Of a stretch of 64,000 nt of DNA, positions 43,809 to 52,600 are shown piece by piece. Each line of letters opens with the position of its first letter. Position 1 is the first letter of the stretch. The position numbers and the translations under genes are program-made. The notes under the pieces are model-generated. The model was not told the DNA's origin. It searched no databases and saw only the letters and a program-made list of their open reading frames with translations. The stretch comes from Pseudomonas fildesensis (lineage in GTDB: Bacteria > Pseudomonadota > Gammaproteobacteria > Pseudomonadales > Pseudomonadaceae), in NCBI RefSeq assembly GCF_001050345.1, contig NZ_LFMW01000024.1, positions 1 to 64,000 of the forward strand. Direction: 5' to 3'.

Positions 43809-44651
43809 ATGAACACCCCGTTCCCCCTGCTGTTTGTGTCTCATGGTGCTCCCATGTTCGCCATCGAGCCTGGCCTGGCGGGTCCCCGCCTGGTTCAGGC
43901 CGGTCGCGAGCTGCCGCGACCTGACGCCATCGTCGTCCTCTCTCCACATTGGATGACGCGCGGCGAAGTCCTTGTCACGGCGAGCACCGCGCCTGCGACC
44001 ATCCATGATTTTGGCGGGTTTCCCGACGCACTGTATCAACTGAGCTATCCCGCACCGGGCGCTCCAGCCTTGGCTGGGCACATCGTAGACCTGTTGCAGG
44101 CCGCCGGCTGGCAGTCGCGACTGGACGCTCAACGCGGCCTGGACCATGGCGCGTGGGTACCGCTGTTGTATCTGGCTCCCGAGGCAGATATTCCGGTGGT
44201 CCAGGTCTCCATGCCGGCCAGTCTTGACACCCATCAGGCCTGGAAGCTGGGCGATGCGCTCAAGCCACTGCGGGATATGAATGTACTGATCGTCGCGTCA
44301 GGCAGCCTGACCCACAACTTGTACGAGTTCCGCGGCGCCACCCGCGAGAGCGCTGCCTACGTCGATGCCTTTGCCGCGTGGACAGCCCAAACCCTGCAGG
44401 ACGGTAACACCGGGCAATTGCTGGACTTCAAGCACTATGCCCCGTCGGCTGAGCGGGCTCACCCCACCGACGAACACTTTCTGCCCTTGCTGATCGCCCT
44501 GGGCGCAGCCGGGGAAGGCTACGAGACACAGGTATTGGAGGGCGGCGTGACCTACGGCGTGCTGGCAATGGACAGCTACTTGTTCACCTCGGCCCCGTCC
44601 AAAGGCCACGAACCCATTCAACTGACTCAAGGCACTCTCGACCATGCGTGA
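43809..44651 (+). CDS. LigB/DODA-type class III extradiol ring-cleavage dioxygenase
   Basis: This 280-residue member of the DODA/YgiD family has predicted metal ligands His in VSHGAP, His in LSPHWMT and His in GLDHGAWVP. Members open catechol-like rings (DOPA dioxygenase) or act on quinols. It lies 20 bp after the reductase gene and overlaps the next gene by 8 bp, so the four genes form one operon. Confidence 0.88.
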   Translation: MNTPFPLLFVSHGAPMFAIEPGLAGPRLVQAGRELPRPDAIVVLSPHWMTRGEVLVTASTAPATIHDFGGFPDALYQLSYPAPGAPALAGHIVDLLQAAGWQSRLDAQRGLDHGAWVPLLYLAPEADIPVVQVSMPASLDTHQAWKLGDALKPLRDMNVLIVASGSLTHNLYEFRGATRESAAYVDAFAAWTAQTLQDGNTGQLLDFKHYAPSAERAHPTDEHFLPLLIALGAAGEGYETQVLEGGVTYGVLAMDSYLFTSAPSKGHEPIQLTQGTLDHA

Positions 44652-45315
44652 CACTACATTTTCCGACGCAGCCCGCGAACCACAAACCGGTCTGTTTTTC
44701 CGCAAAGGCTGCAGCACCTTCACGCCTAAAGGTCGCCTGATCCTGCTGCATGGTGTGGGCTCGAACGAAGCCAACCTTGCAGCCCTGGCCGAATCGCTTC
44801 CTGAAGACTTGGAAGTCATTCTGGTGCGCGCGCCCTTGCAGGTCGGCCCCCAAGGCTTCGCTTGGTACCAAGTGAACTTCACCAGCAACGGCCCATCCTT
44901 CAACCAGGAACAGGCGGAAGCCAGTCGCTTGCTGTTGCATCGCTTCATCGAAGCGCTGCCCGCCCTGCCGACGGTAATCGCAGGTTTCAGCCAGGGCGGC
45001 ATCATGAGCGCGAGCCTGGGCGTCACTGAACCCGAACTGGTGGCTGGCTTTGCGATATTGAGCGGCCGCATGCTGCGCGAGATTGCGCCTCGGATCGCCT
45101 CAGCCGAGCGCCTCAAGTCGGTCACGGCCTTCATCGCCCACGGCAACCAGGACGCCGTCCTGCCGGTGGACTGGGCGAACGAGGCAGATGCCTGGCTGGA
45201 TCGCATCGGCGTCAAGCACGAAACCCATTTCTACAACATGGCCCACGAGATTATCGGTGAAGAACTGGCCGACTTTTCTCAATGGCTGAGCCACACGCTG
45301 TCCCTTCCCAACTAA
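44644..45315 (+). CDS. Carboxylesterase/phospholipase-like alpha/beta hydrolase (MhqD/YpfH-like)
   Basis: This 223-residue esterase has nucleophile Ser in AGFSQGG, the LLHGVGSNE oxyanion region, and catalytic Asp and His in NQDAVLP and MAHEI. It overlaps the dioxygenase gene by 8 bp. In Bacillus the related MhqD is co-induced with a dioxygenase/glyoxalase-type protein in response to methylhydroquinone; the same pairing here suggests a quinol or quinone response. Confidence 0.87.
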   Translation: MRDTTFSDAAREPQTGLFFRKGCSTFTPKGRLILLHGVGSNEANLAALAESLPEDLEVILVRAPLQVGPQGFAWYQVNFTSNGPSFNQEQAEASRLLLHRFIEALPALPTVIAGFSQGGIMSASLGVTEPELVAGFAILSGRMLREIAPRIASAERLKSVTAFIAHGNQDAVLPVDWANEADAWLDRIGVKHETHFYNMAHEIIGEELADFSQWLSHTLSLPN

Positions 45316-45332
45316 ATAAAAGGAGCTACACC

Positions 45333-45734
45333 ATGATTGATTCTCGCACTGCACCCTACGCCGCATTCGTGATGCGCCTGGCACTTGGCATCATGTTCAT
45401 CGCCCACGGCCTGACCAAAGTGCTGGTGTTTACCCCGGCCGGCACCGCAGGCTTTTTCGAGTCCATCGGTTTTCCAGGCTTCCTGGCCTATCCGGTCATG
45501 GCGTTCGAAGTGATCGGCGGCTTGATGCTGGTATTAGGCGTGTATGCACGCTGGGTAGCGGCACTGGCAGTGGTCCAGTTGTTCGTCGCGGCGACCGTGC
45601 ACTTCGGTAACGGCTGGAGCTTCACCAACGCCAACGGCGGCTGGGAATATCCGATCTACCTGAGTGTGACGGCACTGGTCGTTGCCTTGCTGGGTGACGG
45701 CGCCTTTGCGGCCAAGCCATCCAACAATGCTTGA
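45333..45734 (+). CDS. DoxX-family membrane protein
   Basis: The protein is 133 residues from the ATG at 45333 (AAAGGAG upstream; the longer frame runs through the esterase end). Four hydrophobic helices and the typical FMRLALGIMFIAHG-like start and PGFLAYPVMAFEVIGGLML are seen. DoxX proteins sit in the inner membrane and are often next to redox-stress genes; function is unclear. Last gene of the operon; a hairpin follows. Confidence 0.9.
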   Translation: MIDSRTAPYAAFVMRLALGIMFIAHGLTKVLVFTPAGTAGFFESIGFPGFLAYPVMAFEVIGGLMLVLGVYARWVAALAVVQLFVAATVHFGNGWSFTNANGGWEYPIYLSVTALVVALLGDGAFAAKPSNNA

Positions 45735-45755
45735 TTGAGCCATACGTAACAGCTG

Positions 45756-45774
45756 CCGGCGCCCAGTGCGCCGG
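45756..45774. terminator. Hairpin between convergent doxX and lysR genes
   Basis: CCGGCGC-CCAGT-GCGCCGG forms a 7-bp perfect stem with a 5-base loop. It lies between two convergent genes and may end transcription from both sides; the following plus-strand sequence TATTTG is only weakly U-rich. Confidence 0.55.
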
Positions 45775-45800
45775 TATTTGCGCTTGTGGCACAGCGGGGT

Positions 45801-46682
45801 TTACGTCAGGCGTGAGGCCATGAAGCTGACAAACGCCTTGATCTTGGGCAGCGGCTGTCGGCTGGACGGCCACAGGATGCTGAACGTACGGTGATCACTG
45901 ATGTAGCGGTCCAACACCGGCACCAAGCGCCCTGCCGCGATGGCGTCCTCGATAAAAAAGTCGGGCAGGCAGGCGATGCCCTGCCCCGCCTCCGCCATTG
46001 CCAGCAAGGCTTCAATCGCGTTGGACGTCGCCGATTGCCCCAGCTCCAGGGTGTCTTGCCCTTTCTTCATCACCAGTGGCCAGGGGTCAAGCTTACCGCT
46101 GGTGGGGTAGCGGTATCGCAGGCAAGCATGGCTGGAAAGGTCCGCTGGCCGCGAAGGGACGCCCCGACGCGAAAGGTAGTCTGGCGAAGCAACCAACCGG
46201 TGGCTGTAGCCGTTGAGCTTACGCATCATCAGTCGGGAGTCGTCGACTTCACCGATGCGCATCACCGCATCGAAGCCCTCCTCAATCACATTGACCAGGC
46301 GATCACTGAACTCCAACTCCAATTCCACTTCTGGATACGCTTGCTGAAACGCAATCAAATGAGGCATCAACCGCATGCCCAGCTGTGGCAAACCGAGGCG
46401 TAATTTGCCCTGGGGCTTGCCAGCAGCCTGAGTGAGCTCGCGCTTGGCGACTTCATATTCAGCAAAAATCCGCTGGCAACGCTCCAGAAAAAGACTGCCC
46501 TCTGCCGTCAAAGTAATCGCCCGAGTGGAGCGATGAAACAGCCGCACGCCCAACTCTTCCTCCAGCCGCGCAACCGCCTTGCCAACAGCCGAGGAAGACA
46601 CCCCAATTCTGCGCCCGGCCTCAGTAAAGCTGCGGGTGTGCGCCGCCTGAACGAATGCGCCGAGCGCGCCGAAATGATCCAT
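45801..46682 (-). CDS. LysR-family regulator
   Basis: The 293-residue protein starts MDHFGALGAFVQAAHTRSF. The HTH is FTEAGRRIGVSSSAVGKAVA with HRSTRAITLTAEGSLF. It belongs to the same group as the LysR proteins at 35337, 40102 and 42150. It faces the flavin monooxygenase/isomerase genes from 46841 across a 158-bp, AT-rich intergenic region and probably controls them. Confidence 0.9.
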   Translation of the reverse strand: MDHFGALGAFVQAAHTRSFTEAGRRIGVSSSAVGKAVARLEEELGVRLFHRSTRAITLTAEGSLFLERCQRIFAEYEVAKRELTQAAGKPQGKLRLGLPQLGMRLMPHLIAFQQAYPEVELELEFSDRLVNVIEEGFDAVMRIGEVDDSRLMMRKLNGYSHRLVASPDYLSRRGVPSRPADLSSHACLRYRYPTSGKLDPWPLVMKKGQDTLELGQSATSNAIEALLAMAEAGQGIACLPDFFIEDAIAAGRLVPVLDRYISDHRTFSILWPSSRQPLPKIKAFVSFMASRLT

Positions 46683-46840
46683 GAACAGCCTCGCTTATTT
46701 GAGCGTTATTTTCACAAATGATCGGAATTTCATCCTATTTTTCTTTCACATAATAGCGCCTATAGTCCCCTCCATAGTGACTTTATGGAGCGCGTCTCGC
46801 CTTCAACGTCACCGCCATCCGCTACTACGAGCGTACCCCG

Positions 46841-47857
46841 ATGACCTCTCAACCTCGCGCACACGCAATCGCCCCGGAGCTAGCGCAACACCCCGGCTAT
46901 GCCCGCGTATTTAAACAAGGGCATTTGACCTTCGGTTTTATTGCCCCGCTGGAAAGCTACCCCAACAGCCCAGGCCCCACTCTGCAGGATCACGCGCAGA
47001 TGGCTCAGCGCGTAGACGAAGCAGGATTCTCCGCGATCTGGCTACGCGATGTGCCGTTTTATGACCCCAACTTCGGGGACGTCGGCCAGATTCTCGATCC
47101 ACTGGTCTATGCAGGCTACCTGGCTGCCGTGACCAAGCAAATTGCGATTGGCACGGCGGGTATCGTCCTGCCGTTGCGCGACCCACTGATTGTTGCCAAG
47201 CAGGCCGCGAGCGTGGATCAACTGCTGGGCGGGCGATTCATTCTGGGGCTGGCCACCGGCGACCGGCCGATCGAATACCCAGCGTTCGGGTTGGATTTTG
47301 ATAACCGCGCCGAACGTTTCCGGGATGCGCTGGGCATCATCCGCGCGACCACGCAAAGCCACTGGGCCAAGCATACATCGCGTTTCTATGGCCAGTTGAA
47401 CGGTGAAATTGATCTGATTCCCAAACCCGTCGGGGCGCGTTTGCCCACCCTTATCGTCGGCCATGCGGGTCAGTCGCTGGAATGGATCGGCGAGCACACT
47501 GACGGGATTCTTTCCTACACCTCCAACCCCGCGTTGATTCCCCAGGTGATCGAGCGCTGGCGTGCAGTCTGTGGCAACGACGTGCACAAACCCTACGGCT
47601 ACGGCACGTTGTTTGATCTGGATTGCGACCCGGACCATCCCGTGCAGGCGGGACGCGTACTGCGCGCAGGGCGCAATGCACTGATCGAGCACTGGAAACG
47701 CCAGCAGGATCAGGGGGTGGGTCATGTTGCCCTGCACTTCAAACCTCAACGCCGCCCTGCCGCTGAAGTCATCGATGAGCTGGCTCAATACGTACTGCCG
47801 CACTTTCCCAGCATCACCCTCCCCGTCGCCCCTCAACCTATGCAGGCCGCCCAATGA
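46841..47857 (+). CDS. Luciferase-like (LLM class) flavin-dependent oxidoreductase
   Basis: This 338-residue bacterial-luciferase-family TIM barrel has FGFIAPLESYPNS near the N-terminus, GTAGIVLPLRDPLIVAKQAASVDQL and GRFILGLATGDRP. It uses reduced FMN from a separate reductase to oxidise an organic substrate. No strong ribosome-binding site is visible; the ATG is the first possible start in an open frame that begins after a TGA at 46778. Its stop overlaps the next start (ATGA). Confidence 0.87.
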   Translation: MTSQPRAHAIAPELAQHPGYARVFKQGHLTFGFIAPLESYPNSPGPTLQDHAQMAQRVDEAGFSAIWLRDVPFYDPNFGDVGQILDPLVYAGYLAAVTKQIAIGTAGIVLPLRDPLIVAKQAASVDQLLGGRFILGLATGDRPIEYPAFGLDFDNRAERFRDALGIIRATTQSHWAKHTSRFYGQLNGEIDLIPKPVGARLPTLIVGHAGQSLEWIGEHTDGILSYTSNPALIPQVIERWRAVCGNDVHKPYGYGTLFDLDCDPDHPVQAGRVLRAGRNALIEHWKRQQDQGVGHVALHFKPQRRPAAEVIDELAQYVLPHFPSITLPVAPQPMQAAQ

Positions 47858-48654
47858 ATCGCGCCCTTCATCATATGGATTTCATCTTCCAGACCGCCAT
47901 GGGCACCTATCCCTTGGCTGCACAGTGCGAAATGCTCGCCGAGCTTGGCTATCAAGGCTTGACGATGTCTGCGTGGAGCCAAGACCTGAAGTCGATTCCT
48001 CAAGTCAAATCGACCTGGGGTTTGGACGTGGGAGCGGTCTACTTGATCTACCGCAAGGGCCTCGAAGCGTTCGTGACCCAGGTCTTCGAGAGCCTTGAAG
48101 GTTGCACCACGATTGAACTGGCGCTGCATTCAGGTGATGAAGTCACCAATTTTGACCGTCGCATGCTTGAGCGCCTGTTGCCCATTTGTGAGCGCAGAGG
48201 CCTGAACATCAACCTTTATCCGCACGCACGCTACGGCATGCAAACGACCTCGGAAGCCGTCGCACTGTGCCGGGAGTTCAACCATCCCCTGCTCAATATC
48301 GTGTTCAACGGTTATCACTGGTACGCCACTGAAGAACAAGCGTTGGAACAACGCCTTGATGCGATGTGGCCTTGGCTGCAGCACGTGAACATTGCCGGCA
48401 CACGTCGCTCTCCATTGGGTTGGGGCGGCCTGGCGACCATCGAACCGCTTGATGAAGGCGAGATGGATAATTTCGTCCTGCTGGGCGCACTTGAACGCCG
48501 CGGTTTTACCGGGCGTGTCGGCGTGCTGGGGTGGCAAAGTATGGGTGGTGACGTCTACGGCAACCTGCGCCGTTCAGCCACGGCATTTCGCTCCATGGAG
48601 CAACGCCTGGCCGCACACCCTGAGTGGGCCCTATTGACCGAGACGCCACGCTAG
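47854..48654 (+). CDS. Sugar phosphate isomerase/epimerase-like TIM-barrel protein (copy 1)
   Basis: A 266-residue AP_endonuc_2 / xylose-isomerase-like TIM barrel. Features include CEMLAELGYQGLTMSAW, HSGDEVTNFDRRM, and NIVFNGYHWYATEEQALEQRLDAM, which has probable metal-binding residues. The start overlaps the monooxygenase stop by 4 bp. A close relative with the same landmarks follows directly, so the two arose by tandem duplication. The reaction is unknown; family members isomerise or dehydrate sugars and polyols. Confidence 0.85.
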   Translation: MNRALHHMDFIFQTAMGTYPLAAQCEMLAELGYQGLTMSAWSQDLKSIPQVKSTWGLDVGAVYLIYRKGLEAFVTQVFESLEGCTTIELALHSGDEVTNFDRRMLERLLPICERRGLNINLYPHARYGMQTTSEAVALCREFNHPLLNIVFNGYHWYATEEQALEQRLDAMWPWLQHVNIAGTRRSPLGWGGLATIEPLDEGEMDNFVLLGALERRGFTGRVGVLGWQSMGGDVYGNLRRSATAFRSMEQRLAAHPEWALLTETPR

Positions 48655-48669
48655 GCGAGGAGACAGACC

Positions 48670-49476
48670 GTGGCACATCGCGTCCATGCACTCGATTCAT
48701 TTTTTTACTCTTCAATGGGCGTTTATGCCTTCCAATCACAGTGCGAAATGCTCGCCGAACTCGGTTATGACGGTCTCACTGTTTCAGCCTGGGGCGGCAC
48801 GCCGCTGACTGACCTGCGCCTGCTGCCGCGGGTTGGCGAGCAGCACGGCCTGCGCGTGGAGGGTCTGTATTTGGTGCTGCACGAAGGCCGCAATGATCAC
48901 CTCATAAGGCGAATCATCGAAAGCGTCGAAGGGGTGGAACTCATCGAACTGGCGGTCCAGACCTCAGTCAACGGCAGCCAGGCCATTATGCGGTTCATCG
49001 AGTCGCTGCTGCCCATCGCGGAACGTCGCGGCTTAAGAATCGCGCTGTATCCACATCTTCACCACGTCACCCAGACCACGGCTCAAGTGGTGCAGATCTG
49101 TGAATATTTCGCTCATCCGCGCCTGGGCGCATCGTTCAACGGCTATCACTGGTATGCAAGTGGGGAAGGCGAACTTCAGCAGCGCCTTGAAGCCATGCAA
49201 CCCTGGTTGATGCAAGTTGTACTTTCAGGCAGCGCGCTCAGCGAACTGGGCTGGGGCGGCGTGGCCACGATGGAGCCGGTTGATCGTGGAGAGTTGGACA
49301 ACTTTGCCGTGGTCGCGGCGCTGGACAGTGTCGGATACACAGGCAGCATTGGCGTGCTCGGCTGGGACTACGGCGGCGATATTTACCTGAAACTGCAACG
49401 CTGCCTGGCAACCCTTCGCGATATTGATCGCCGCCTGGAACGTCATCCGCACTGGTCTGACTTTTCATCGCTGTAA
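48670..49476 (+). CDS. Sugar phosphate isomerase/epimerase-like TIM-barrel protein (copy 2)
   Basis: The 268-residue paralogue of the previous gene shares CEMLAELGYDGLTVSAWGG, SFNGYHWYASGEGELQQRLEAM and GVLGWDYGGDIYLKLQR in the same order. The GTG start has a GAGGAGA about 8 bases upstream and lies 15 bp after copy 1. The two diverged substantially, which suggests separate substrates or a heteromer. Confidence 0.85.
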   Translation: MAHRVHALDSFFYSSMGVYAFQSQCEMLAELGYDGLTVSAWGGTPLTDLRLLPRVGEQHGLRVEGLYLVLHEGRNDHLIRRIIESVEGVELIELAVQTSVNGSQAIMRFIESLLPIAERRGLRIALYPHLHHVTQTTAQVVQICEYFAHPRLGASFNGYHWYASGEGELQQRLEAMQPWLMQVVLSGSALSELGWGGVATMEPVDRGELDNFAVVAALDSVGYTGSIGVLGWDYGGDIYLKLQRCLATLRDIDRRLERHPHWSDFSSL

Positions 49477-49511
49477 CGCCCGCTCTACCTGATATGAAAA
49501 AGGAGCCTGCA

Positions 49512-49796
49512 ATGACTGCCCTCTCTGTGCTTGACCTGATGATGATTGGCGAAGGTAAAACCTTCACTGACACACTGGATGACTCGGTCGCACTGGCGCG
49601 ACATGTGGAAGCCCATGGTTACAAACGTTACTGGGTCGCCGAGCATCACGACCTGCCGGGTATCGCCTCTTCGGCCACGACCTTGCTCGTCCAGCATCTG
49701 GCAGCGGCCACCCACACCCTGCCACTGGAACGCATCAACGAAGCGTTCGACCTGATGCATGAAGGCAAGTCGATCCGCACCGTCATCAAGTACTGA
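49512..49796 (+). pseudogene. Chimeric remnant: LLM monooxygenase N-terminus fused to AdhC C-terminus
   Basis: From the ATG at 49512 (GGAG upstream), the first ~66 residues are the start of a luciferase-like monooxygenase (LDLMMIGEGKTFTDTLDDSV, YWVAEHHDLPGIASSATTLL). From about 49710, in frame, the last 27 residues are the C-terminus of class III alcohol dehydrogenase / S-(hydroxymethyl)glutathione dehydrogenase (LERINEAFDLMHEGKSIRTV). A deletion joined two genes, removing most of both. The product of 94 residues lacks any active site and is not expected to work. Confidence 0.85.
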
Positions 49797-49862
49797 CGTG
49801 AAGCCCAGGGGCGGCAAGCCCTTCGGGTCATTTCGAGTTCCTTAACGATCTGGAGATACACA

Positions 49863-50441
49863 GTGAGCGATATCAAACTTCATCCATCACTGGATAACGG
49901 TCTATCCCCTGCTGCCTCTGACTTTACCGGGGGCACATTGCAGTGCCTGTGTGCCGCGGATAAGGTCGAAGTGACCATCGCGGCTCAGACCCTGCATAAC
50001 CATGCCTGTGGTTGCAGCAAATGCTGGAAACCGGCGGGCGCGACATTTGCCGTCATTGCGGTGGTGCCGCGTGATGCCGTCAGCGTCACTGCACATGCAG
50101 ACAAGCTCGCTATTGTGGATGAGAACGCAGCCATTCAGCGCCACGCCTGCACCGCGTGCCACGCGCACATGTACGGGCGTATCGAGAACAAGGATCACGC
50201 CTTCTACGGCCTGGACTTCGTTCACACTGAACTGTCGCCACAGGCTGGCTGGGCTGCTCCGGGGTTCGCGGCGTTTGTGTCTTCGATTATAGAAACCGGC
50301 ACGCCTCCTGAGCAGATGAAGGGCATCCGCACGCATCTGCGTTCAATCGGCCTGGAGACCTACGACTGCCTGTCCCCGGACTTGATGGATGTGTTGGCAA
50401 CCCAAGTCGCCAAGCTCAAAGGCGTGGCGCACGCCAAGTAA
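49863..50441 (+). CDS. gfa: S-(hydroxymethyl)glutathione synthase / glutathione-dependent formaldehyde-activating enzyme (Gfa)
   Basis: This 192-residue Gfa-fold protein has the zinc-binding Cys clusters CLC (near 29-31) and HACGCSKCWKP, and a later CTACHAHMYGR. Gfa is thought to speed the joining of formaldehyde and glutathione and usually lies beside adhC/frmA. Here only the tail of adhC remains just upstream, so gfa is orphaned. GTG start with CTGGAG upstream. The gene itself looks intact. Confidence 0.9.
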   Translation: MSDIKLHPSLDNGLSPAASDFTGGTLQCLCAADKVEVTIAAQTLHNHACGCSKCWKPAGATFAVIAVVPRDAVSVTAHADKLAIVDENAAIQRHACTACHAHMYGRIENKDHAFYGLDFVHTELSPQAGWAAPGFAAFVSSIIETGTPPEQMKGIRTHLRSIGLETYDCLSPDLMDVLATQVAKLKGVAHAK

Positions 50442-50467
50442 CACGGGTGACCAACAGGTCTGCGCTC

Positions 50468-50509
50468 AAAAAAAGGCGCCGCCAATCGGTTTGAACGATT
50501 GACGGCGCC
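50468..50509 (-). terminator. Intrinsic terminator of the sigma-54 operon
   Basis: The arms at 50475-50488 and 50496-50509 form a 14-bp stem with one mismatch and a 7-base loop. On the minus strand the stem is followed by seven T (50474-50468). It lies about 50 bp after the gldA-like stop codon, and so ends the six-gene operon; it may also act on gfa from the other side. Confidence 0.85.
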
Positions 50510-50559
50510 AAACCGTTTCAGCGCTATGGACGCCTCAAAACGGGTACTCAATCAAATGG

Positions 50560-51684
50560 CTAGTGCGCAGCCTTTTGTCGCTTGAACGCCTGCAACAATG
50601 CGTCCGTCGCCACGATCGCGTCATACACCAGGTCCGGCGTCACCGTGAAAGGCATGTTGTGCATCGTGTCGTTTTTATCGCAGGCCAACTCGGCAACTTT
50701 TCTCCACTCAGCTTCTTTGAACTCTTTGAGCCCCAAGTCTTCGAGCGTCAGTGGCAAACCGACGGCTATCGCAATGTCCACCACTTCTTCGATTTCAGCC
50801 ATAGGCGCAGCTTCCATCACAAGCTGGGTGAACAGGCCGAACACGACCTTTTCTCCGTGCTGAGCGCCGTGCAGATCATGCACGTTGGTCATGCCGTTAT
50901 GGATCGCATGCGCAGCGGCGCAACCACCCGACTCAGCCCCGACAGCCGACATGTAGATGGTGGCCTCAATCGTATTCTCCAGGGCGGCGGTAATGGCCTT
51001 CTTCTGCACCGCGAATGCCGCCTGGGCCGAGTACTTTTTGATGGTCTCGTAGCACGTTTTGGCGATTGCGAACCCGATCAATGTGGGTTTGAGCATCTTG
51101 CCGTCGTTGCCCAGGATCAGATTGTCACGCTGCGCGGCAAAGCACGCCCGCGCCTCGAAGTACGTGGCCAGACCGTCACCCACGCCTGCAGCAAAAAAAC
51201 GCGGGGGTTGTTCGGCCAGAATACGTGTGTCGGCTAGAACAACGTCCGGGTTTTTGGATAAGAACAAGTAGCGGTTAAACGTATCGTCGTCGTTGTAAAT
51301 CACCGAAATCGCCGTACAGGGCGCATCCGTGGAGGCTAACGTAGGCAGGATCAACACTGGTTTTCCCAGGAAATGTGCCGCTGCCTTGGCGGTATCCAAA
51401 GTTTTTCCGCCGCCTATGCCCACTACATAATCAGCCCCACGCGCGGCTTCCAAATGCCTGTTGATTTCACTGTCGGAACACTGCCCGCCAAACACGGCCA
51501 ACTCTGCGCGTTGTTCGTTGTTGAACCCCGGCATCGCTTTCTCATGAACCCGGCCGACGATAAATTGATCGCAGATCAGATAGGCATTGGCCCCGTAGGC
51601 TTTGCCATGTATCGCTAAATCCACCAGCGCATCGGCCTGGACCAGAAATTTGGCCGGCGATGCAATGCCTTTGGTAATAGTCAT
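50560..51684 (-). CDS. gldA: Glycerol dehydrogenase-like iron/zinc alcohol dehydrogenase (GldA family)
   Basis: The protein is 374 residues. The NAD site is VVGIGGGKTLDTAK; metal ligands are Asp170 (GVGDGLATYFEA) and histidines in AHAIHNGMT (near 259) and HGAQHGEKV (near 276). GldA enzymes interconvert glycerol/dihydroxyacetone, 1,2-propanediol/acetol and 2,3-butanediol/acetoin. It is the last gene of the operon, followed by a terminator. In this setting a diol or hydroxyketone is the more likely substrate. Confidence 0.88.
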   Translation of the reverse strand: MTITKGIASPAKFLVQADALVDLAIHGKAYGANAYLICDQFIVGRVHEKAMPGFNNEQRAELAVFGGQCSDSEINRHLEAARGADYVVGIGGGKTLDTAKAAAHFLGKPVLILPTLASTDAPCTAISVIYNDDDTFNRYLFLSKNPDVVLADTRILAEQPPRFFAAGVGDGLATYFEARACFAAQRDNLILGNDGKMLKPTLIGFAIAKTCYETIKKYSAQAAFAVQKKAITAALENTIEATIYMSAVGAESGGCAAAHAIHNGMTNVHDLHGAQHGEKVVFGLFTQLVMEAAPMAEIEEVVDIAIAVGLPLTLEDLGLKEFKEAEWRKVAELACDKNDTMHNMPFTVTPDLVYDAIVATDALLQAFKRQKAAH

Positions 51685-51758
51685 CTCATTCCCTCACGTC
51701 ACATGCGTAAAACGCTCAACGTGTGCACGCTTGAGCGCTCCACTGCGCTGATGACGAA

Positions 51759-52541
51759 TCAGTTAAATACCATTCCGCCATCAATGATCACGGCCTGACC
51801 GGTCATGTAGTCGGAGTCAGGGCCGGACAGGAACGAAACGCAGGCCGACACATCTTCGGGCTGGGAAAGTCGCTTCAAGGTGATGTGTTGGGCAAATTGT
51901 TCCATCCCCCATTCAATGCTTTGGTTCGCGTTATCGGCCACGTCCTGGGCAACCTTGCGCATCATCGGTGTATTCACGATGCCAGGGCAGTAGGCGTTTA
52001 CCGTGATACCCAGGTGCGCCAATTCACGGGCCGCTGTCTGAGTGATGCCACGCACGGCAAACTTAGTCCCGCCGTACACCGCCAGGTCGGGATTGCCGAT
52101 ATGACCCGCCTGCGAGGAAGCACTGATGATTTTGCCGCCGTGACCTAACGCCTTGAACGCCTTTACTGCCGCCTGTATACCCCAGAGGACACCACCCACG
52201 TTGATGTCGAACGTTCGTCGATAGATCTCTGGTGTAATCGCTTCAATTGGAGCAATTGGCGCAATGCCCGCGTTATTGATGACCACATGCAGGTCACCCA
52301 AGCCATCCACCGCTGTCTGCACGGCCTTGAAAACATCCTCGCGATCGGCCACATCGACCTTTATCGCCAGGGCTTTGCCGCCCGTTTTCCTGATGTTCTC
52401 AGCAACCTGATCGGCTGTTTCAAGATTCATATCGGCGCAGGCTACGGCGAAACCATCTGCCGCCAACCGCAAGGCAATGGCCTCTCCGATCCCTTGACCG
52501 GCACCGGTTACAAAAGCAACTTTTCCCAAGGACTTACTCAT
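51759..52541 (-). CDS. Acetoin/diacetyl reductase-like SDR (BudC-like)
   Basis: This 260-residue classical SDR has VTGAGQGIGEAIALRLA, the NNAGIAPIAPIE pattern seen in meso-2,3-butanediol dehydrogenases, SSQAGHIGNP with the catalytic Ser, YGGTKFAV, and the end GQAVIIDGGMVFN. It probably interconverts a vicinal hydroxyketone and diol. It lies between the porin and gldA-like genes on the same strand. Together with GldA it points to acetoin- or acetol-like intermediates. Confidence 0.85.
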   Translation of the reverse strand: MSKSLGKVAFVTGAGQGIGEAIALRLAADGFAVACADMNLETADQVAENIRKTGGKALAIKVDVADREDVFKAVQTAVDGLGDLHVVINNAGIAPIAPIEAITPEIYRRTFDINVGGVLWGIQAAVKAFKALGHGGKIISASSQAGHIGNPDLAVYGGTKFAVRGITQTAARELAHLGITVNAYCPGIVNTPMMRKVAQDVADNANQSIEWGMEQFAQHITLKRLSQPEDVSACVSFLSGPDSDYMTGQAVIIDGGMVFN

Positions 52542-52600
52542 TCGGGTGTTCCTTCTTATTCGTGATGGGGGTTAAAGACTGCTCACACATCTGCCCAGGC

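Noticed and set aside
46796..46841. Codons reading TAIRYYER just before the LLM start, like a MerR HTH end
   Set aside because: Only about 15 residues, no start codon after the TGA at 46778, and no further MerR sequence; probably coincidence.
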